NCBI RefSeq assembly: GCF_001513975.1
Contig: NZ_KQ947990.1
Location: forward strand, 484,336 to 548,335
Direction of reading: 5' to 3'
Length of the DNA stretch: 64,000 nucleotides
Origin: Streptomyces curacoi
GTDB lineage: Bacteria > Actinomycetota > Actinomycetes > Streptomycetales > Streptomycetaceae
The position numbers and the translations under genes are program-made. This document shows positions 8,366 to 16,675 of the stretch, in pieces. How positions within the stretch are numbered: the first letter of the stretch is position 1; every line of letters begins with the position of its first letter. The notes under the pieces were generated by a model. The model was not told where the DNA came from, made no database searches, and saw nothing but the letters and a program-made list of their open reading frames with translations.

Positions 8366-11300
8366 ATGAGCCTGCACGGTCTGCTCGACGCCGTAGTCAA
8401 GGACCCCGCCCTCGCGGAAGCGACCAAGGCTGCCGCAGACGGCAACCGCATGCACGTCGACCTCGTCGGCCCCCCGGCGGCCCGCCCGTTCGCGATCGCC
8501 GCCCTCGCCCGCGAGACCGACCGCCCGGTCCTCGCGGTGACGGCGACCGGCCGCGAGGCCGAGGACCTGGCGGCAGCCCTGCGCTCCCTCCTCCCCTCGG
8601 AGGGCGTCGTCGAGTACCCCTCCTGGGAGACCCTCCCGCACGAGCGCCTCAGCCCCCGCAGCGACACCGTCGGCCGCCGCCTCGCGGTGCTCCGCCGCCT
8701 CGCCCACCCTCGTCCCGACGACCCCGAGACGGGCCCGGTCTCCGTCGTCGTGGCGCCCGTACGCTCGGTCCTCCAGCCCCAGGTCAAGGGCCTCGGCGAC
8801 CTCGAACCGGTGGCGCTGAAGACCGGCCAGACCGCCGACCTCAACGCCGTCGTCGACGCCCTGGCCGCCGCCGCGTACGCGCGCGTGGAGCTCGTCGAGA
8901 AGCGCGGCGAGTTCGCCGTACGAGGCGGCATCCTGGACGTCTTCCCGCCCACAGAAGAGCACCCCCTGCGCATCGAGTTCTGGGGCGACGACGTCGAGGA
9001 GATCCGCTACTTCAAGGTCGCCGACCAGCGCTCCCTGGAAGTCGCCGAGCACGGCCTGTGGGCCCCGCCCTGCCGCGAACTCCTCCTCACCGACGACGTA
9101 CGCGCACGCGCGCGTGCCCTCGCCGAACAGCACCCGGAGCTCGGCGAGCTGCTCGGCAAGATCGCCGAGGGGATTGCCGTGGAGGGCATGGAGTCCCTGG
9201 CGCCCGTCCTCGTCGACGACATGGAACTGCTCCTCGACGTCCTGCCCAAGGGCGCCATGGCCGTCGTATGCGATCCGGAACGGGTACGCACGCGTGCCGC
9301 CGATCTCGTGGCCACCTCGCAGGAGTTCCTGCAGGCGTCCTGGGCCGCCACGGCCGGCGGCGGCGAGGCGCCCATCGACGTCGGCGCGGCCTCCCTGTGG
9401 TCCATCGCGGACGTCCGCGACCGCGCCCGTGAGCTGGACATGATGTGGTGGTCGGTCTCGCCCTTCGCGGCCGACGAGGAACTCGACGCGGACACCCTCA
9501 AGCTCGGCATGCACGCGCCGGAGTCGTACCGAGGCGACACCGCGAAGGCCCTCGCCGACACCAAGGGCTGGCTCGCCGACGGCTGGCGCACCGTCTTCGT
9601 GACCGAGGCCCACGGCCCGGCGGCCCGCACGGTCGAGGTGCTCGGCGGCGAGGGCGTGGCGGCGCGCCTGGAGGCGGACCTCGGGGAGATCTCCCCGTCG
9701 GTCGTCCATGTCGCCTGCGGCTCGATCGACTACGGCTTCGTCGACCCGGTGCTCAAGCTCGCCGTGCTCACGGAGACCGACCTGTCCGGCCAGAAGGCCG
9801 CCGGCCGGGACGGCGCCCGTATGCCGGCCCGCCGCCGCAAGACCATCGACCCGCTCACCCTGGAGACGGGCGACTACATCGTCCACGAGCAGCACGGCGT
9901 CGGCCGCTACATCGAGATGGTGCAGCGGACCGTACAGGGCGCCACGCGCGAGTACCTCGTCGTGGAGTACGCCCCCGCCAAGCGCGGCCAGCCCGGCGAC
10001 CGCCTGTACATCCCCACCGACCAGCTGGAGCAGATCACCAAGTACGTCGGCGGCGAGGCACCCACCCTGCACCGCCTGGGCGGCGCCGACTGGACGAAGA
10101 CCAAGGCGCGGGCCAAGAAGGCGGTCAAGGAGATCGCCGCGGATCTGATCAAGCTGTACAGCGCGCGCATGGCGGCCCCCGGGCACGCCTTCGGCCCGGA
10201 CACCCCCTGGCAGCGCGAGCTGGAGGACGCCTTCCCGTACGCCGAGACCCCCGACCAGCTCACCACCATCGCCGAGGTCAAGGAGGACATGGAGAAGTCG
10301 GTCCCGATGGACCGCCTGATCTGCGGCGACGTCGGCTACGGCAAGACGGAGATCGCGGTACGGGCCGCCTTCAAGGCCGTACAGGACGGCAAGCAGGTGG
10401 CCGTGCTGGTGCCGACGACCCTGCTGGTGCAGCAGCACTTCGGGACGTTCTCCGAGCGGTACTCGCAGTTCCCGGTGAACGTCAGGGCCCTGTCCCGCTT
10501 CCAGACCGACACCGCGGCGAAGGCGGTCCTGGAGGGGCTGCGGGACGGCTCGGTCGACGTCGTCATCGGCACCCACCGGCTGTTCTCGTCGGAGACGAAG
10601 TTCAAGGACCTGGGCCTGGTCATCGTCGACGAGGAGCAGCGCTTCGGCGTCGAGCACAAGGAACAGCTGAAGAAGCTGCGCGCGAACGTGGACGTGCTGA
10701 CGATGTCCGCCACCCCGATCCCGAGGACCTTGGAGATGGCGGTCACGGGCATCAGGGAGATGTCCACGATCACCACCCCACCCGAGGAGCGCCACCCGGT
10801 CCTGACCTTCGTCGGCCCGTACGAGGAGAAGCAGATCGGCGCCGCGATCCGCCGTGAGCTGCTGCGCGAGGGCCAGGTCTTCTACATCCACAACCGGGTC
10901 GAGTCGATCGACCGGGCGGCCGCGCGTCTGCGCGAGATCGTCCCCGAGGCGCGTATCGCCACGGCCCACGGCCAGATGTCGGAGCAGGCCCTGGAGCAGG
11001 TGGTGGTCGACTTCTGGGAGAAGAAGTTCGACGTCCTGGTCTCCACGACGATCGTCGAGTCCGGCATCGACATCTCCAACGCCAACACCCTGATCGTGGA
11101 GCGGGGCGACAACTTCGGCCTGTCCCAGCTGCACCAGCTGCGGGGCCGCGTGGGGCGCGGGCGCGAGCGCGGGTACGCGTACTTCCTGTATCCCCCGGAG
11201 AAGCCGCTGACGGAAACGGCCCACGAGCGTCTCGCCACCATCGCCCAGCACACCGAGATGGGCGCGGGCATGTACGTGGCGATGAAGGACCTGGAGATCC

Positions 11301-11896
11301 GCGGCGCGGGCAATCTGCTGGGCGGCGAGCAGTCCGGCCACATCGCGGGCGTCGGCTTCGACCTGTACGTCCGTATGGTCGGCGAGGCGGTCGCGGACTA
11401 CCGGGCCTCCCTGGAGGGCGGCGTGGAGGAGGAACCGCCGCTGGAGGTCAAGATCGAGCTCCCGGTCGACGCGCACGTCCCGCACGACTACGCGCCCGGC
11501 GAGCGGCTCCGCCTCCAGGCCTACCGTTCCATCGCCTCCGCCAACACGGAGGAGGACATCAAGGCCGTCCGCGAGGAACTCGTCGACCGCTACGGCAAGT
11601 TGCCGGAGCCGGTGGAGAACCTCCTCCTGGTGGCGGGCCTGCGGATGCTGGCACGCGCGTGTGGCGTCGGCGAGATCGTCCTGCAGGGCAACAACATCCG
11701 CTTCGCGCCGGTGGAGTTGCGGGAGTCGCAGGAGCTCAGGGTCAAGCGGCTGTACCCCGGGACCGTCATCAAGCCGGCGGTGCACCAGGTGCTCGTACCG
11801 CGCCCCAAGACGGCGAAGGTGGGCGGAAAGCCACTGGTCGGACGGGACTTGCTGGGCTGGGTCGGGGAGTTCCTGGCGTCGATCCTGGGTTCGTAG
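8366..11896 (+). CDS. mfd: Transcription-repair coupling factor Mfd
   Basis: A 1176-residue protein, the full family length. It removes RNA polymerase stalled at DNA lesions and recruits UvrA. An N-terminal UvrB-homology module (residues 1 to about 350) is followed by the RNA-polymerase-interacting CarD-like domain starting at about residue 500 (GDYIVHEQHGVGRYIEM). The RecG-type translocase has Walker A GDVGYGKTE near 653, a DEEQ box VDEEQRFGV near 755 and motif VI QLRGRVGRGRERGYAY. The C-terminal TRCF domain occupies the last 150 residues. ATG 8366 begins MSLHGLLD. The gene ends convergently with the MerR gene, only 26 bp away. Confidence 0.97.
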   Translation: MSLHGLLDAVVKDPALAEATKAAADGNRMHVDLVGPPAARPFAIAALARETDRPVLAVTATGREAEDLAAALRSLLPSEGVVEYPSWETLPHERLSPRSDTVGRRLAVLRRLAHPRPDDPETGPVSVVVAPVRSVLQPQVKGLGDLEPVALKTGQTADLNAVVDALAAAAYARVELVEKRGEFAVRGGILDVFPPTEEHPLRIEFWGDDVEEIRYFKVADQRSLEVAEHGLWAPPCRELLLTDDVRARARALAEQHPELGELLGKIAEGIAVEGMESLAPVLVDDMELLLDVLPKGAMAVVCDPERVRTRAADLVATSQEFLQASWAATAGGGEAPIDVGAASLWSIADVRDRARELDMMWWSVSPFAADEELDADTLKLGMHAPESYRGDTAKALADTKGWLADGWRTVFVTEAHGPAARTVEVLGGEGVAARLEADLGEISPSVVHVACGSIDYGFVDPVLKLAVLTETDLSGQKAAGRDGARMPARRRKTIDPLTLETGDYIVHEQHGVGRYIEMVQRTVQGATREYLVVEYAPAKRGQPGDRLYIPTDQLEQITKYVGGEAPTLHRLGGADWTKTKARAKKAVKEIAADLIKLYSARMAAPGHAFGPDTPWQRELEDAFPYAETPDQLTTIAEVKEDMEKSVPMDRLICGDVGYGKTEIAVRAAFKAVQDGKQVAVLVPTTLLVQQHFGTFSERYSQFPVNVRALSRFQTDTAAKAVLEGLRDGSVDVVIGTHRLFSSETKFKDLGLVIVDEEQRFGVEHKEQLKKLRANVDVLTMSATPIPRTLEMAVTGIREMSTITTPPEERHPVLTFVGPYEEKQIGAAIRRELLREGQVFYIHNRVESIDRAAARLREIVPEARIATAHGQMSEQALEQVVVDFWEKKFDVLVSTTIVESGIDISNANTLIVERGDNFGLSQLHQLRGRVGRGRERGYAYFLYPPEKPLTETAHERLATIAQHTEMGAGMYVAMKDLEIRGAGNLLGGEQSGHIAGVGFDLYVRMVGEAVADYRASLEGGVEEEPPLEVKIELPVDAHVPHDYAPGERLRLQAYRSIASANTEEDIKAVREELVDRYGKLPEPVENLLLVAGLRMLARACGVGEIVLQGNNIRFAPVELRESQELRVKRLYPGTVIKPAVHQVLVPRPKTAKVGGKPLVGRDLLGWVGEFLASILGS

Positions 11897-11922
11897 CCGG
11901 ACGGGGTGCGCGCGGCCCGGGC

Positions 11923-12294
11923 TCAGGCCACCGGCCGTACGCGCCCGCCCGTCGCCTCCGCGAGGGCCGCTGCCAGCCGGTCCCGCACGGCGAGCTGCGC
12001 CGCGATGCGCTCGTCCATCACGGCGAGGCGTTCGCAGGCGACGCGGAGGGCGGCGTCGGAGGCCGGCCCCTTTGTGACGTCGCCGTCCAGGCACGGCAGG
12101 AACACGCGGACGTCGTCCAGGGTCAGGCCGACGTCCACGAGGTACCGGATGTTGCGCACACGGCCGGCGACAGCGGCGTCGTAGAACCGGTAGCCGTTCG
12201 CCGCCCGCTGCGAGGTGATCAGGCCCGCCTGCTCGTAGTGCCGCAGAGCGCGCGGTGTCGTGCCGGTCGCTTCGGCGAGCTCGCCGATTCGCAT
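11923..12294 (-). CDS. MerR-family transcriptional regulator
   Basis: A 123-residue regulator starting MRIGELAEATGTTPRALRHY, a classic MerR winged-helix N-terminus, with an alpha-helical dimerisation region (about 70-115). There are no conserved metal-binding cysteines beyond one in the LPCLDGD segment, so a metal sensor is unlikely. ATG 12294 matches the usual family start. An in-frame ATG at 12348 overlapping the SDR stop (ATGA) would add 18 residues and allow translational coupling. The gene follows the broken SDR gene in one transcription unit, with the MerR-type dyad at 12991-13014 in front of the unit. Confidence 0.88.
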   Translation of the reverse strand: MRIGELAEATGTTPRALRHYEQAGLITSQRAANGYRFYDAAVAGRVRNIRYLVDVGLTLDDVRVFLPCLDGDVTKGPASDAALRVACERLAVMDERIAAQLAVRDRLAAALAEATGGRVRPVA

Positions 12295-12344
12295 CGGGGG
12301 CTGCCCTGGAGGCTGCCGAAGAGGTCGTCCCATGGGGGCGAGTC

Positions 12345-12976
12345 TCATGCGACGACCGCGCCGCCGTCCACCGGATGGATCACGCCCGTGATGAACGAGG
12401 CCTGTGGCGAGGCCAGTGTGGTGATCGCCCAGGCGACCTCCTCGGGCCGGCCGACGCGGCCCAGCGGGGTGTGCGTCAGCTGCCACTCGCGGATCGCCGC
12501 ACGCTGTTCGGGGGTGTAGCCGGCGTGATCGCCGATCGGCGTCTCGATCGCGCCGGGGGCCACGGCGGCCACCCGGATCCCGTGCGGGGCCAGTTCGACC
12601 GCCCAGCTCCGCGTGAGCACTTCGAGGGCCGCCTTCCCGGCCGCGTGCAGGGAGTTGCCGGGCCAGGCGCGCTGGGCGACGGAGGTGGTCACGTTCACGA
12701 TGACGCCGCGGCTGTCCTCCAGCGCCGGGAGAGCGGCCTGGGTGAGCAGTACGGGAGCGAGGAGGTTCGTCGCGAGCTGGGGCTCGGCCGAGGCGCGGAT
12801 GTAGGGGCGCAGGGAGTTGGTGTTGACGACGGCGGCGTTGCTGACCAGCACGTCGATCCTGCCGTACCGCTCCAGGGCCGTACGGACGACCGTCTCGGGG
12901 CCGTCGTCGGCGGTGATGTCCATGGCGAGCGGCGTGATGCGGTCCACGTGGGGTTTGCAAGATTCTTGGGGTTCAT
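12345..12976 (-). pseudogene. Short-chain dehydrogenase/reductase with deleted N-terminus
   Basis: The reading frame encodes the C-terminal three-quarters of an SDR: RIDVLVSNAAVVNTNS (NNAG-like), a Ser-Tyr-Lys-region equivalent reading NSLHAAGKAALEVLTRSWAVEL, and the PGAIETPIG loop. The Rossmann TGxxxGxG motif is absent, and the YxxxK tyrosine reads HAAGK. A likely original start, ATG 12976 (MNPKNLA), is out of frame with the body, as if roughly 45 codons were lost together with a frameshift near 12955-12960. An internal restart at ATG 12923 would give 192 residues unable to bind NAD(P) normally. The promoter/operator region appears intact. Confidence 0.72.
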
Positions 12977-12984
12977 GGGTACGA

Positions 12985-13017
12985 CAGTCGGACCTTGTCG
13001 TCAGTGGCAAGGTCAAG
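12985..13017 (-). promoter_or_regulatory. MerR-type promoter/operator of the SDR-MerR unit
   Basis: Read on the minus strand, a TTGACC -35 element overlaps a perfect dyad GACCTTG-N10-CAAGGTC (plus coordinates 12991-13014). MerR-family activators bind dyads of this shape placed inside an overlong spacer. The position in front of the SDR-MerR unit suggests autoregulation by the adjacent MerR protein. The -10 is weak and was not firmly placed. Confidence 0.65.
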
Positions 13018-13036
13018 TCCGCTGTCGCACAGCGTC

Positions 13037-13543
13037 TCAGTCGACCCGCACCTCGGTGTTCTGGCAGGCGTGCAGCAGCCACCTTCCGTCGTCGTGTTTG
13101 GTCATGACGTACAGCGGGGCGCCCTCCGAGTCGCCCTCCGAGTCGTCCTTCGGCAAGTGGTAGACCTGCCGGACCTTGACGGCCGCCACGTCGGGCCGCA
13201 GGAACTGGGTGTGCACCACCTCGTAGGTGACCTGGCCGTCCCAGGTCGCGGTGGGCAGCACGGCGCGGGTGAACTCGGCGATTGCGTCGAAGCCGATGAG
13301 GACCTTGCCGTGGGCGGTGGTCCACAGGGCGTCGGGGTGGAAGAGGGCGAGGAAGCCTTCGGAGTCCTTGGCGCGCTGGGTGCGTTCGACGGTGGCTACG
13401 ACCTGCTCTATGGCCTTGAGGTCCGCCTGCTCGGTGGGGGTGGCTGCGGTGGGCTTGGCGGCGGGGGTCTCGGCGGTCGTTGTCCCGGGCGCGGTGGGGT
13501 TGTCTGCGGTCTTGGTGGGGTTGCCTGCGGTCTCGGTGGTCAT
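13037..13543 (-). CDS. SgcJ/EcaC-family SnoaL-like (NTF2-fold) protein
   Basis: 168 residues. The first 45 are a Thr/Ala/Pro-rich low-complexity tail. The rest is an NTF2-like fold of the SgcJ/EcaC type (EQVVATVERTQRAKDSEGFLALFHPDALW near the start, DGRWLLHACQNTEV at the end). EcaC of S. coelicolor is, to my knowledge, a SoxR-activated protein of this family; a perfect SoxR box stands directly upstream here. The fold hosts isomerases, cyclases and hydroxylases acting on small ketones, so detoxification or modification of redox-active compounds is plausible but inferred. ATG 13543 is used. Confidence 0.82.
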   Translation of the reverse strand: MTTETAGNPTKTADNPTAPGTTTAETPAAKPTAATPTEQADLKAIEQVVATVERTQRAKDSEGFLALFHPDALWTTAHGKVLIGFDAIAEFTRAVLPTATWDGQVTYEVVHTQFLRPDVAAVKVRQVYHLPKDDSEGDSEGAPLYVMTKHDDGRWLLHACQNTEVRVD

Positions 13544-13559
13544 GCGGATGACTCTTGTA

Positions 13560-13577
13560 CCTCAAGTGGGCTTGAGG
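13560..13577 (-). promoter_or_regulatory. SoxR box
   Basis: CCTCAAGTGGGCTTGAGG (plus strand) is an 18-bp site with perfect CCTCAAG/CTTGAGG half-sites and a 4-bp centre. It matches the SoxR consensus CCTCAAG-YYYR-CTTGAGG when read on the minus strand. A -35 TTGACC overlaps its upstream edge on the minus strand, giving SoxR-type geometry for the SgcJ/EcaC gene starting at 13543. The box abuts the stop codon of the TetR gene. Confidence 0.82.
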
Positions 13578-14222
13578 TCAAGGGTTTTCCCGGGGCTCGC
13601 TCCGGAACAGCATCGCCGCCAGCGTCCGGAACACCTCCTCGGGGTCCTTGTCGCCGACCGGGCCGTCCAGGTTGTGGCTGAGGAGCAGCGTGGCGAAACC
13701 GTGCGCCAGGGACCAGGCGGCGACGCCGGCCAGGCGGTTGTCGATGCCGAGGCTCTCGGGCCGTACGGCGGAGACGGCGCCGCGCAGCGCGTCCCCGGCG
13801 AGGGCGCGTGCCGTGGTCAGTTCCAAGTCGTCGGCGCGCAGTAGTTCGGGCGTGAACATCACCTGGAAGTGCGCGGGGTGCTCGCGCGCGAAGCGGACGT
13901 AGCGCACGCCCGCGTCCTTCAGGTCCGCGGCCTCGTTGAGCGTGCTCGCGAGCAGCCCGAACCCCTCGGCGGCGATCGCCGTGAGCAGTCCGGTGCGGTC
14001 CTTGAAGTGGTGGGCCGGCGCCGCGTGTGAGACGCCGGCACGGCGGGCGAGGTCGCGCAGGCTGAGGGCGGAGGGGCCGTCGGCGGCGATGACGTCCAGC
14101 GCTGCGGTGAGGACGGCGCGGCGCAGGTCGCCGTGGTGGTAGGGGCGGCGGGCGGACGGCTTCTGGTGGGGGGAGGGCTGTTGTGCGGGTGCGGGGGTCA
14201 TGGTCAGCAGCGTACGCCTCAT
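13578..14222 (-). CDS. TetR/AcrR-family transcriptional regulator
   Basis: A 214-residue repressor. The helix-turn-helix spans about residues 30-75 (YHHGDLRRAVLTAALDVIA, then LSLRDLARRAGVSHAAPAHH), and a helical ligand domain of the WHG/TetR_C_13 type follows (FAREHPAHFQVMF). The start may be ATG 14222 or the internal ATG 14201 (MTPAPAQQ); neither has a strong ribosome site. It is divergent from the SCO6745-family gene, with inverted TGACA repeats in the 96-bp gap, and reads toward the SoxR-box gene. The ligand is unknown. Confidence 0.85.
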   Translation of the reverse strand: MRRTLLTMTPAPAQQPSPHQKPSARRPYHHGDLRRAVLTAALDVIAADGPSALSLRDLARRAGVSHAAPAHHFKDRTGLLTAIAAEGFGLLASTLNEAADLKDAGVRYVRFAREHPAHFQVMFTPELLRADDLELTTARALAGDALRGAVSAVRPESLGIDNRLAGVAAWSLAHGFATLLLSHNLDGPVGDKDPEEVFRTLAAMLFRSEPRENP

Positions 14223-14228
14223 CTAGGC

Positions 14229-14274
14229 ATTGACAAGTTCTGGGAGGGTGGGGCAATCTTGTCAGTGTCAAGTT
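14229..14274. promoter_or_regulatory. Putative TetR operator(s)
   Basis: The divergent gap holds TTGACAAG (14230-14237) and, further on, CTTGTCAGTGTCAAG (14258-14272), an imperfect palindrome with six of seven base pairs per arm. The shared TTGACA/TGTCAA half-sites in both orientations suggest one or two operators for the adjacent TetR protein, overlapping promoters for both genes. Confidence 0.5.
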
Positions 14275-14318
14275 GTGGGGGTCGGGGATCCCCGGACTTC
14301 GAACTGGGGGGTCGCGTC

Positions 14319-15221
14319 ATGGTGAAGCACGGCGGCGGTGGTCTGGAATCGGGTCGCGTACGGCAGCTCTGGCACCTGCTGGAGCCCTTGCACGCGGTGC
14401 TGTACTACGCGCCGGAGGTCTTCGAGGAGGCCGCCGAGCTCGGTTACGCCACGGATGAACGCTGGCCGAGCTACTTCCCGTACCGAGCCGCGCCGCTGGG
14501 GGCGGTCGCTGCGGAACGGGTCACGTCCGCCTTCTACAGCTTCAGCCCCCGCATGGTCGCCGAACACATAGCCCCTGCATGGAAGATCGCGAGCCCCGAC
14601 GCCCTGCTCCGGGCGCGGGTGCGGGGCATCGACCGGGCCTACCGCGCGATATTCGGCGACCGGACGGACAGCCCCGAACTGGCGGAAGCCGCGGCGCTCA
14701 CCCGGCGCGTGGCCGAGGCGGCCAACACCGCGGGCCGCCCGCTCGCCGCGGCGAACGCCGCCCTGGGCTGGCCGCAGGCCCCGCACCTCCAGCTCTGGCA
14801 CGCGGCGACACTCCTGCGTGAACACCGCGGCGACGGCCATATAACGGCCCTGCTGGTGGCCGGCCTCGACCCCGTCGAGTCGCTCGTGTCCTTCGCCGCG
14901 ATAGGCGCCGCGTCCGTCGAACGCTTCGAGAGCCGTGGCTGGAGCGCCGAGGAATGGGCGTCCGCCCGGGAGCGCCTGACCGCTCGGGGACTGGTCGACG
15001 CCGACACCGATGCTGACGCCGACGGCACGGCGACGGACGCGGGCCGCGAACTGCGCCGCGCCGTCGAAGAGCACACCGACCGACTCGCCGCAGCGCCCTG
15101 GCAGGCCCTGACCGCCGCGGAGGTCGACCGCCTCGTGGAACTGCTGGGTGAGTTCTGGGTGGCAGTGCTGTCCTCCGGCCTGCTGCCGTCGGAGACGACG
15201 CTGGGGATCGGGAAGGTCTGA
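14319..15221 (+). CDS. SCO6745-family protein
   Basis: 300 residues beginning at ATG 14319 behind GGGGGG. The sequence RQLWHLLEPLHAVLYYAPEV and the W/F-rich SYFPYRAAPLG loop are characteristic of the SCO6745 family. These helical actinobacterial proteins are often found beside TetR or MarR regulators; the C-terminal half resembles a winged-helix fold (GWSAEEWASARERLTARGLV). Molecular function is not established. The divergent TetR gene probably controls it. Confidence 0.75.
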   Translation: MVKHGGGGLESGRVRQLWHLLEPLHAVLYYAPEVFEEAAELGYATDERWPSYFPYRAAPLGAVAAERVTSAFYSFSPRMVAEHIAPAWKIASPDALLRARVRGIDRAYRAIFGDRTDSPELAEAAALTRRVAEAANTAGRPLAAANAALGWPQAPHLQLWHAATLLREHRGDGHITALLVAGLDPVESLVSFAAIGAASVERFESRGWSAEEWASARERLTARGLVDADTDADADGTATDAGRELRRAVEEHTDRLAAAPWQALTAAEVDRLVELLGEFWVAVLSSGLLPSETTLGIGKV

Positions 15222-15321
15222 GGGGGCGGCCGACGGTCAACGGCCCCTGCCCCACCCGCGTCAGCGCATCAGCACATCAGCGAGGCGGGGCGGGTGGTTG
15301 ACTGAAGGCTCGCCGTCGGCC

Positions 15322-15504
15322 TTACGGCTGCTCGGGCCTGTCACGGTCCATGCCGAGTTCGCGCTCCATGCGCTGCTGCGCGTCGTCGACCTGGCTCTCG
15401 TACTTGTTGCCCGTCTTGTCGTTGGCCTTCCGTTCCGCCGTGTCGGACATGTCTCTGGCCTTGTCCTGCGCGTGGCGGTTCTTGAACCTGTCGAAGATGC
15501 CCAT
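15322..15504 (-). CDS. Small MT0933/Rv0909-like antitoxin-family protein
   Basis: 60 residues: MGIFDRFKNRHAQDKARDMS followed by charged, helical sequence. The start has a strong ribosome site (GGAAGGAG, 7 nt before ATG 15504). Proteins beginning MGIFDRFK are widespread in Streptomyces and are named antitoxins after the mycobacterial MT0933-like family; no toxin gene is adjacent, so a toxin-antitoxin role is doubtful. Confidence 0.75.
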   Translation of the reverse strand: MGIFDRFKNRHAQDKARDMSDTAERKANDKTGNKYESQVDDAQQRMERELGMDRDRPEQP

Positions 15505-15670
15505 GCAGAGCTCCTTCCGGAGGTGATTCACCACCGACGATACGCCCGGCTTGAGAGGTATGCCCGCTTGCCGCCGCTCTGGTCTGGACCTCTTGAACGC
15601 CGCCGTGCGCCGGGTCGCTACCGTGTGCGTGACGGTGTACCAGGGAAAACCGCCTGTGCGGAGGCCGAAC

Positions 15671-15710
15671 GGGCAGCAACGGGCAGCAACGGGCAGCGAC
15701 GGGCAGCAAG
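15671..15710. repeat. Four 10-bp tandem repeats before the HNH gene
   Basis: Four exact-length units GGGCAGCAAC, GGGCAGCAAC, GGGCAGCGAC, GGGCAGCAAG end 14 bp before the GTG start of the HNH lipoprotein. The array lies in its presumed 5' leader and could vary in copy number by slippage. Confidence 0.85.
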
Positions 15711-15724
15711 GGGAGGGGCGCAAC

Positions 15725-16495
15725 GTGACGCGTCTGAGGGGCGGGGCGGCGAGCGCCGCGGCGATGCTCGGCATGGTGCTGGCGCTGGCGGGGTGTGAGA
15801 ACGTCGACCTGCCCGTGAACGACGAGCCCTCCGGCTCCGCCCCGGCCGCAGGTCCCGGCCGCGCCGTGAGCCCACTGGACAACCCCGACGGCACGAAACC
15901 GGGGCTCGCGCCCCTCACGTCGGACGCCGACCGGGCCGAGGCGCGCGCCCTCATCGAGAAGGTGGCGACGAAGGGCCGCGGCCCCAAGACGGGCTACGAC
16001 CGCGACGAGTTCGGCTACGCCTGGATGGACTCCGCCCCGGGCGGCATCCCGTTCGCCCGCAACGGCTGCGACACCCGCAACGACCTCCTCAAGCGCGACG
16101 GCGAGGACCTCCGCTTCCGCTCCGGCTCGGACTGCGTCGTGACCTCCATGACCCTGCACGACCCGTACACGGGCCGGACGATCGAGTGGGCCAAGTCCCG
16201 CGCCACGACCGTCCAGATCGACCACGTCATGCCGCTGTCGTACGACTGGCAGATGGGCGCCTCCCGCTGGCCCAAGGGCAAACGCCAGGACATCGCCAAC
16301 GACCCCCTCAACCTCATACCGGTCGACGGCCCGACCAACGGCTCCAAGAGCGACTCCGGACCCGCGTCCTGGCTGCCCCCGAACAAGAAGATCCGCTGCT
16401 CGTACGCGGTGCGCTTCGCCCAGGTGTCGCTGAAGTACGAACTTCCCGTGACGGCGGCCGACAAGGAGATGATGCTGCGCCAGTGCGGAGGATGA
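15725..16495 (+). CDS. Lipid-anchored HNH endonuclease-family protein (DUF1524/GmrSD C-terminal type)
   Basis: A 256-residue exported protein. The signal peptide ends in a lipobox LALAGC with the lipidated cysteine at residue 24. The nuclease core holds TVQIDHVMPLSYDW, with the catalytic D-H pair, then NDPLNLIPVDGPTNGSKSDSG and WLPPNKKIRC, the usual order in this secreted HNH family. Four further cysteines could form disulfides outside the cell. GTG 15725 is chosen because the signal peptide begins there and GGGGAGGGG precedes it. A likely role is extracellular nucleic-acid degradation; this is inferred. Confidence 0.87.
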   Translation: MTRLRGGAASAAAMLGMVLALAGCENVDLPVNDEPSGSAPAAGPGRAVSPLDNPDGTKPGLAPLTSDADRAEARALIEKVATKGRGPKTGYDRDEFGYAWMDSAPGGIPFARNGCDTRNDLLKRDGEDLRFRSGSDCVVTSMTLHDPYTGRTIEWAKSRATTVQIDHVMPLSYDWQMGASRWPKGKRQDIANDPLNLIPVDGPTNGSKSDSGPASWLPPNKKIRCSYAVRFAQVSLKYELPVTAADKEMMLRQCGG

Positions 16496-16559
16496 CCCGG
16501 ACCGCGGAGGATGACCCGGCCCGCGAAGGGTGATCCGGCCCGCGGGGGAGTGCCGAGCC

Positions 16560-16631
16560 ATGGGATCCATGGGCTCCATGAACTCCATGAACTCCATGAA
16601 CTCCACGGGCTCCGTGGGCTCCATGGGCTGA
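16560..16631. repeat. 9-bp tandem repeat upstream of GNAT gene
   Basis: Eight units of nine bases, all variants of ATGAACTCC (ATGGGATCC, ATGGGCTCC, three exact ATGAACTCC, ACGGGCTCC, GTGGGCTCC, a final partial ATGGGCTG). They end 45 bp before the acetyltransferase start. Several units contain ATG, and an open frame through the array joins the gene in frame, but the conserved protein begins only at 16676. Confidence 0.8.
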
Positions 16632-16675
16632 AAACCCTTTTCCTGCGCGACTGCCTCCCGCCTACGGTGGCGGAC

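Noticed and set aside
8315..12094. A 1259-residue open frame antisense to mfd
   Set aside because: It mirrors mfd codon by codon, consists of low-complexity Arg/Gly/Leu/Val-rich sequence and has no domain. It is a high-GC shadow.
12345..12923. A functional 192-residue SDR starting at MDITADD
   Set aside because: It would lack the nucleotide-binding glycine motif and the usual catalytic tyrosine, so a broken gene is the simpler reading.
15322..15504. A toxin-antitoxin pair including the small MGIFDRFK protein
   Set aside because: No toxin-like gene is adjacent on either side; the family name alone is not evidence of a pair.
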